Part shown: piece after piece, positions 61,915 to 64,000 of the stretch
Numbering within the stretch: position 1 is the stretch's first letter
Layout of the letters: the number at the start of each line of letters is the position of its first letter
DNA from: Mesorhizobium waimense
Lineage (GTDB): Bacteria > Pseudomonadota > Alphaproteobacteria > Rhizobiales > Rhizobiaceae
Assembly (NCBI RefSeq): GCF_003601975.1
Contig: NZ_QZWZ01000027.1
Location: forward strand, 1 to 64,000
Length of the DNA stretch: 64,000 nt
Reading direction: 5' to 3'
Notes under the pieces: model-generated
Told to the model about the DNA's origin: nothing
Database searches by the model: none
Seen by the model: only the letters and a program-made list of their open reading frames with translations
Program-made: the position numbers and the translations under genes

Positions 61915-62134
61915 TGGCTATCTCGTATGCCTGAGTAAGTGCCGCTTGAACGTCTGGGATGAGGCTTGCCTTGATCCCTAAACTTTTGGTCGCCGGTCCG
62001 CCGCCTACCGGGCCAATTGAAAAATTCAGCATGAGCGCGCCGCTGCGCTCGTGTATCCCAAGGCCAATGCGCAACTCTACGTGTGCGTTCTTGGGGATCA
62101 CGGCTATCTGGGCAATGTCATCGAGCGGGATCAT
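61904..62134 (-). CDS. small phage-element protein, 76 residues
   Basis: A protein MIPLDDIAQIAVIPKNAHVE to QAYEIASGK, with alternating strands (HVELRIGLGIHERSGALMLNFSIG) and a C-terminal helix (IPDVQAALTQAYEIA). No family was recognised. ATG at 62134 overlaps the previous gene's stop as ATGA, which fixes the start in preference to a longer frame; GAGG lies eight bases upstream. It sits between the packaging-like and tail-fibre-like genes. Confidence 0.65.
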   Translation of the reverse strand: MIPLDDIAQIAVIPKNAHVELRIGLGIHERSGALMLNFSIGPVGGGPATKSLGIKASLIPDVQAALTQAYEIASGK

Positions 62135-62544
62135 AGCCAGGGCCTCGTCAGCGGCTTTGACCGCGTCGCCGCGCTGTCGGCCCGGTACCTGGATTGATTC
62201 GTCAGCCTCAAACTCCGCGCCGCAGCCAGCATGCTGCGGACTTCCAATTCGCGCAGTTTGATCAGCACGCCGTAGCGCCGCAATCCTTCGCCATCCCGCA
62301 GCCATTCGGTCTTGAACCTCTCGACCTCGCCGGAGAGGCGCCGCACCTCACATGCATGCCGGCAATAGGCGGCAAGCGTGTCAAAAGATTCGCTTGGGAA
62401 GAATTCAGCCGGAAGCGTGTCGACAATGCCGCGCCAGATAGCCGCCTGCGCATCAGTCAAGTGATATGGCGCGTCCGGTGCAATGCGGTTCGCCAGCGTG
62501 ACAACCGTCAGTGCTTCGGCTGATTTTCTGCCTCTACTGCCCAT
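62131..62544 (-). CDS. packaging-like small protein, possible terminase small subunit
   Basis: A 137-residue helical protein. It begins MGSRGRKSAEALTVVTLANR and has LTDAQAAIWRGIVDTLPAEFF, FDTLAAYCRHACEVRRLSGEVERF and the end RYRADSAATRSKPLTRPWL. The GRKSxxx start, the W-x-x-I-V core and the long helices fit P27-type phage terminase small subunits, which bind DNA at the packaging site; I hold this as likely, not proven. No large terminase is adjacent in view. It is coupled to the following 76-residue gene. Confidence 0.6.
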   Translation of the reverse strand: MGSRGRKSAEALTVVTLANRIAPDAPYHLTDAQAAIWRGIVDTLPAEFFPSESFDTLAAYCRHACEVRRLSGEVERFKTEWLRDGEGLRRYGVLIKLRELEVRSMLAAARSLRLTNQSRYRADSAATRSKPLTRPWL

Positions 62545-62635
62545 TTCAGAACCTTTTTTTGTACGGATTTATCGCAACTAACTTTCGGGAACCGGTCTGG
62601 GCTTCATGGCCCCTGAGACGCGACGTCCCCCCGGC

Positions 62636-62851
62636 CTACTGCACGCTGCCGTGCGCCCTCGGATCGAGAGCGAAGCGCTTCGCCGATGCCAGAGCGTCGA
62701 CTTTCCATATCGCCAGATCAGCGTCGTATCTGGCGAGCGCAGCCGCCAACTCCTGTGGCGTGCGACCGTCTGCGAGGTCTATGCTTGCGCGTTCAAGCGC
62801 AGTCTGGATGGCCTTGTCGATCAGTGCGCTTGCGTCTTCCATCGTCTTCAT
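62636..62851 (-). CDS. small phage-element protein, 71 residues
   Basis: A helical protein MKTMEDASALIDKAIQTALE to RFALDPRAHGSVQ. It has no recognised family; the first helix is amphipathic. ATG at 62851 overlaps the protease stop as ATGA, so it is coupled to that gene. AAGGAC lies before the start. Its place right after the protease suggests a head-assembly or scaffold-like helper, but nothing in the sequence proves it. Confidence 0.6.
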   Translation of the reverse strand: MKTMEDASALIDKAIQTALERASIDLADGRTPQELAAALARYDADLAIWKVDALASAKRFALDPRAHGSVQ

Positions 62852-63975
62852 GTCTTCGTCCTTTCCATCTTGGTGGCGCCTTTCGCGGCGAGTTGCCACG
62901 ATGTTGGATTGCTGCCTGGTAGGGTGCCTTCCTGCACGTCTTGCAGGGACACCCAGAGGCTTCCGTCGTGTGTGACCATGGCGCCCTTGCTGTATGGCAG
63001 CGCGCGCTGGTAGACCCCTTTGTACGCGTCCTGCTGGCCGGTCGCTTCGATGGCATCGATGCGGTCGCGCATCTTCTGTAGCGATGTCGTCAGACTGTTG
63101 TAGAAGATGGCGAACAGGCCATGTGTGTACGGCATGTTGCGCGTGTCCTCGTTCAGCCCCAATTCCTTCAGCGCAGCCGTCTCGGTTGCCAGGTATTTCC
63201 GCACTTCTTCCGTGACGGGTTCTGACTGCTGCAGCCGGGCTATCGGCAAAGGCTTTTCGAACTCGCCAATCTCTGCCTTGAAGCGCTTTTCCTGCGCCTC
63301 GTCTGCCTGCTTACGAAGGGTCGATATCTGGCTGTTGAGACGCGCCTGAAGCTCGACGCTTTGGTCCAGAGCGTGCTTCGCCTCGTCGGCTTTCAGGAGC
63401 TTCAGCTTGTCAGCGATGAGCCGATCAATGCGGGAAATATCGGCATCGACTTTGCCAAGCGCGGCTGCGCGTTGGAGGTCGACCTCGATATGTGTCGAGC
63501 GACCATCTCGGAAATCAGCCCGCTTCACCGACAGAATGCTGGCTTCCACGTTCGCCGCGAGTGTCACGGCCGAAAGTTCAAGCCACAACCATTTTTTATA
63601 TCGAACGCCGTAGGTGCCGCGAATTGGCTCAGAGTCCAGGCCTTTGAAGCCGATCGATAGGCCGCGAACAAGGCCTGCTTTTATGGCGGCAAACGCCTCG
63701 TCGACGCGATCTTTCAGCGTGCCTGGATCCGCGATCTTCGCAATCTTGGCGACAATCTCGATGCCGGCGTCGGTGACTTTTGCAGACGTTACCCAGCCAA
63801 CGGGCGCGTCGTGCTTGTGCTGCCAGAGCAACGGAATCGGCAGTTTGAAAACGGCGCCGCGAGGTTCGACAACGTCGTCTTGCAAATCGGTCGCGGGCGT
63901 GCTCGCGATGCCCGTTATCGTGCGCTCGTCCTCCGAGACACTCTTGATATTTAGGATGGAATAGCCGCGGTTCAT
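62848..63975 (-). CDS. HK97-family prohead protease with C-terminal carbohydrate-binding-like module
   Basis: A 375-residue protein. The N-terminal 155 residues are the U35/HK97 prohead protease: ITGIASTPATDLQDDVVEPRGAVF, IPLLWQHKHDAPVGWVTSA with the catalytic His, LVRGLSIGFKGLDSEPI with the Ser, and WLELSAVTLAANVEASI. The middle is a long coiled coil (DLQRAAALGKVDADISRIDR to ISTLRKQADEAQEKR). The last 50 residues read GVYQRALPYSKGAMVTHDGSLWVSLQDV and end TSWQLAAKG, the aromatic pattern of chitin-binding-type CBM5/12 modules. Head maturation is the expected role. The start is ATG at 63975 with GAGG upstream. No capsid gene follows. Confidence 0.8.
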   Translation of the reverse strand: MNRGYSILNIKSVSEDERTITGIASTPATDLQDDVVEPRGAVFKLPIPLLWQHKHDAPVGWVTSAKVTDAGIEIVAKIAKIADPGTLKDRVDEAFAAIKAGLVRGLSIGFKGLDSEPIRGTYGVRYKKWLWLELSAVTLAANVEASILSVKRADFRDGRSTHIEVDLQRAAALGKVDADISRIDRLIADKLKLLKADEAKHALDQSVELQARLNSQISTLRKQADEAQEKRFKAEIGEFEKPLPIARLQQSEPVTEEVRKYLATETAALKELGLNEDTRNMPYTHGLFAIFYNSLTTSLQKMRDRIDAIEATGQQDAYKGVYQRALPYSKGAMVTHDGSLWVSLQDVQEGTLPGSNPTSWQLAAKGATKMERTKT

Positions 63976-64000
63976 TTGCGTTACCTCACGGGCTATTCGC

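Larger units (their letters stand above)
58303..64000. mobile_element. prophage or phage-derived element next to tRNA-Leu, extends past the right edge
   Basis: From the tRNA-Leu 3' end onward the content changes. An HK97-type prohead protease, a packaging-like small protein, tail-fibre-like and LamG proteins, several small overlapping minus-strand ORFs (ATGA couplings) and a palindrome-rich gap replace the housekeeping genes. The tRNA 3' end is a classic attachment site. No integrase, portal, large terminase, capsid or lysis gene is in view; these may lie to the right. The left boundary at the tRNA is inferred; no second copy of the att sequence is visible. Confidence 0.75.

Overview
The window is a high-GC alphaproteobacterial chromosome segment, most likely from a rhizobial genus close to Mesorhizobium. 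Four things point there. divK and pleD lie together. The glmU-glmS-DUF502-recG-sdhE-mfd block has the order usual in this group. The DAHP synthase is of class II. Several intergenic palindromes match, from memory, repeat families that are abundant in rhizobial genomes. No rRNA, CRISPR array or insertion sequence was seen.

Layout, core part (1-58.2 kb). 1-14.5 kb: the 5' end of a glutathione-dependent formaldehyde dehydrogenase gene, pccA, dnaE, a potassium channel with a C-terminal zinc-ribbon-like module, an EamA exporter, dinB with an SOS box, a GNAT acetyltransferase, a large periplasmic protein, and a HAD/DUF3572 pair. 14.6-17.2 kb: divK-pleD (cell cycle and c-di-GMP), a small membrane ORF and rpmG. 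17.3-25.4 kb: a mostly minus-strand block with an MFS transporter, a NUDIX hydrolase, DUF983, rnr and topA. 25.7-38.9 kb: ccdA, glmU, glmS, DUF502, recG, sdhE, mfd and class II aroG. 38.9-47.6 kb: an accessory-like stretch with a RES/Xre toxin-antitoxin pair under a probable self-bound operator, a GGDEF protein, a GFA enzyme, dgkA, a hemerythrin-like protein, DedA-DUF1003, a Tag-like glycosylase and nadE. 47.7-58.1 kb: an ABC exporter preceded by a short leader ORF, PilZ, NUDIX proteins, gpt, a universal stress protein, a MoaB/CinA-like protein, an alpha/beta hydrolase, small secreted proteins (one apparently frameshifted), DUF2188, DUF982, an old-yellow-enzyme homologue and nudK.

Layout, mobile part (58.2-64 kb). 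A tRNA-Leu(TAA) gene at 58217-58302 marks the edge of a prophage or phage-derived element that runs off the right end. Its genes are mostly on the minus strand: an HK97-type prohead protease with an unusual C-terminal carbohydrate-binding-like module, a packaging-like protein, tail-fibre-like and LamG proteins, and small coupled ORFs. About 435 bp without a gene (59783-60217) is dense in perfect palindromes, including two copies of a 31-bp motif centred on GGCAAATTTGCC. No integrase, portal, large terminase or major capsid gene is visible, so the element is incomplete in this view.

Themes that link the genes: c-di-GMP synthesis and sensing (PleD, a second GGDEF protein, a degenerate PilZ protein), DNA repair and mutagenesis (DinB, RecG, Mfd, a Tag-like protein), and supply of cell-envelope precursors (GlmU, GlmS). 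The strongest candidates for undescribed biology are the palindrome-rich control region of the phage element, the protease/CBM-like fusion, the leader ORF before the ABC exporter and the channel with a zinc-ribbon tail.
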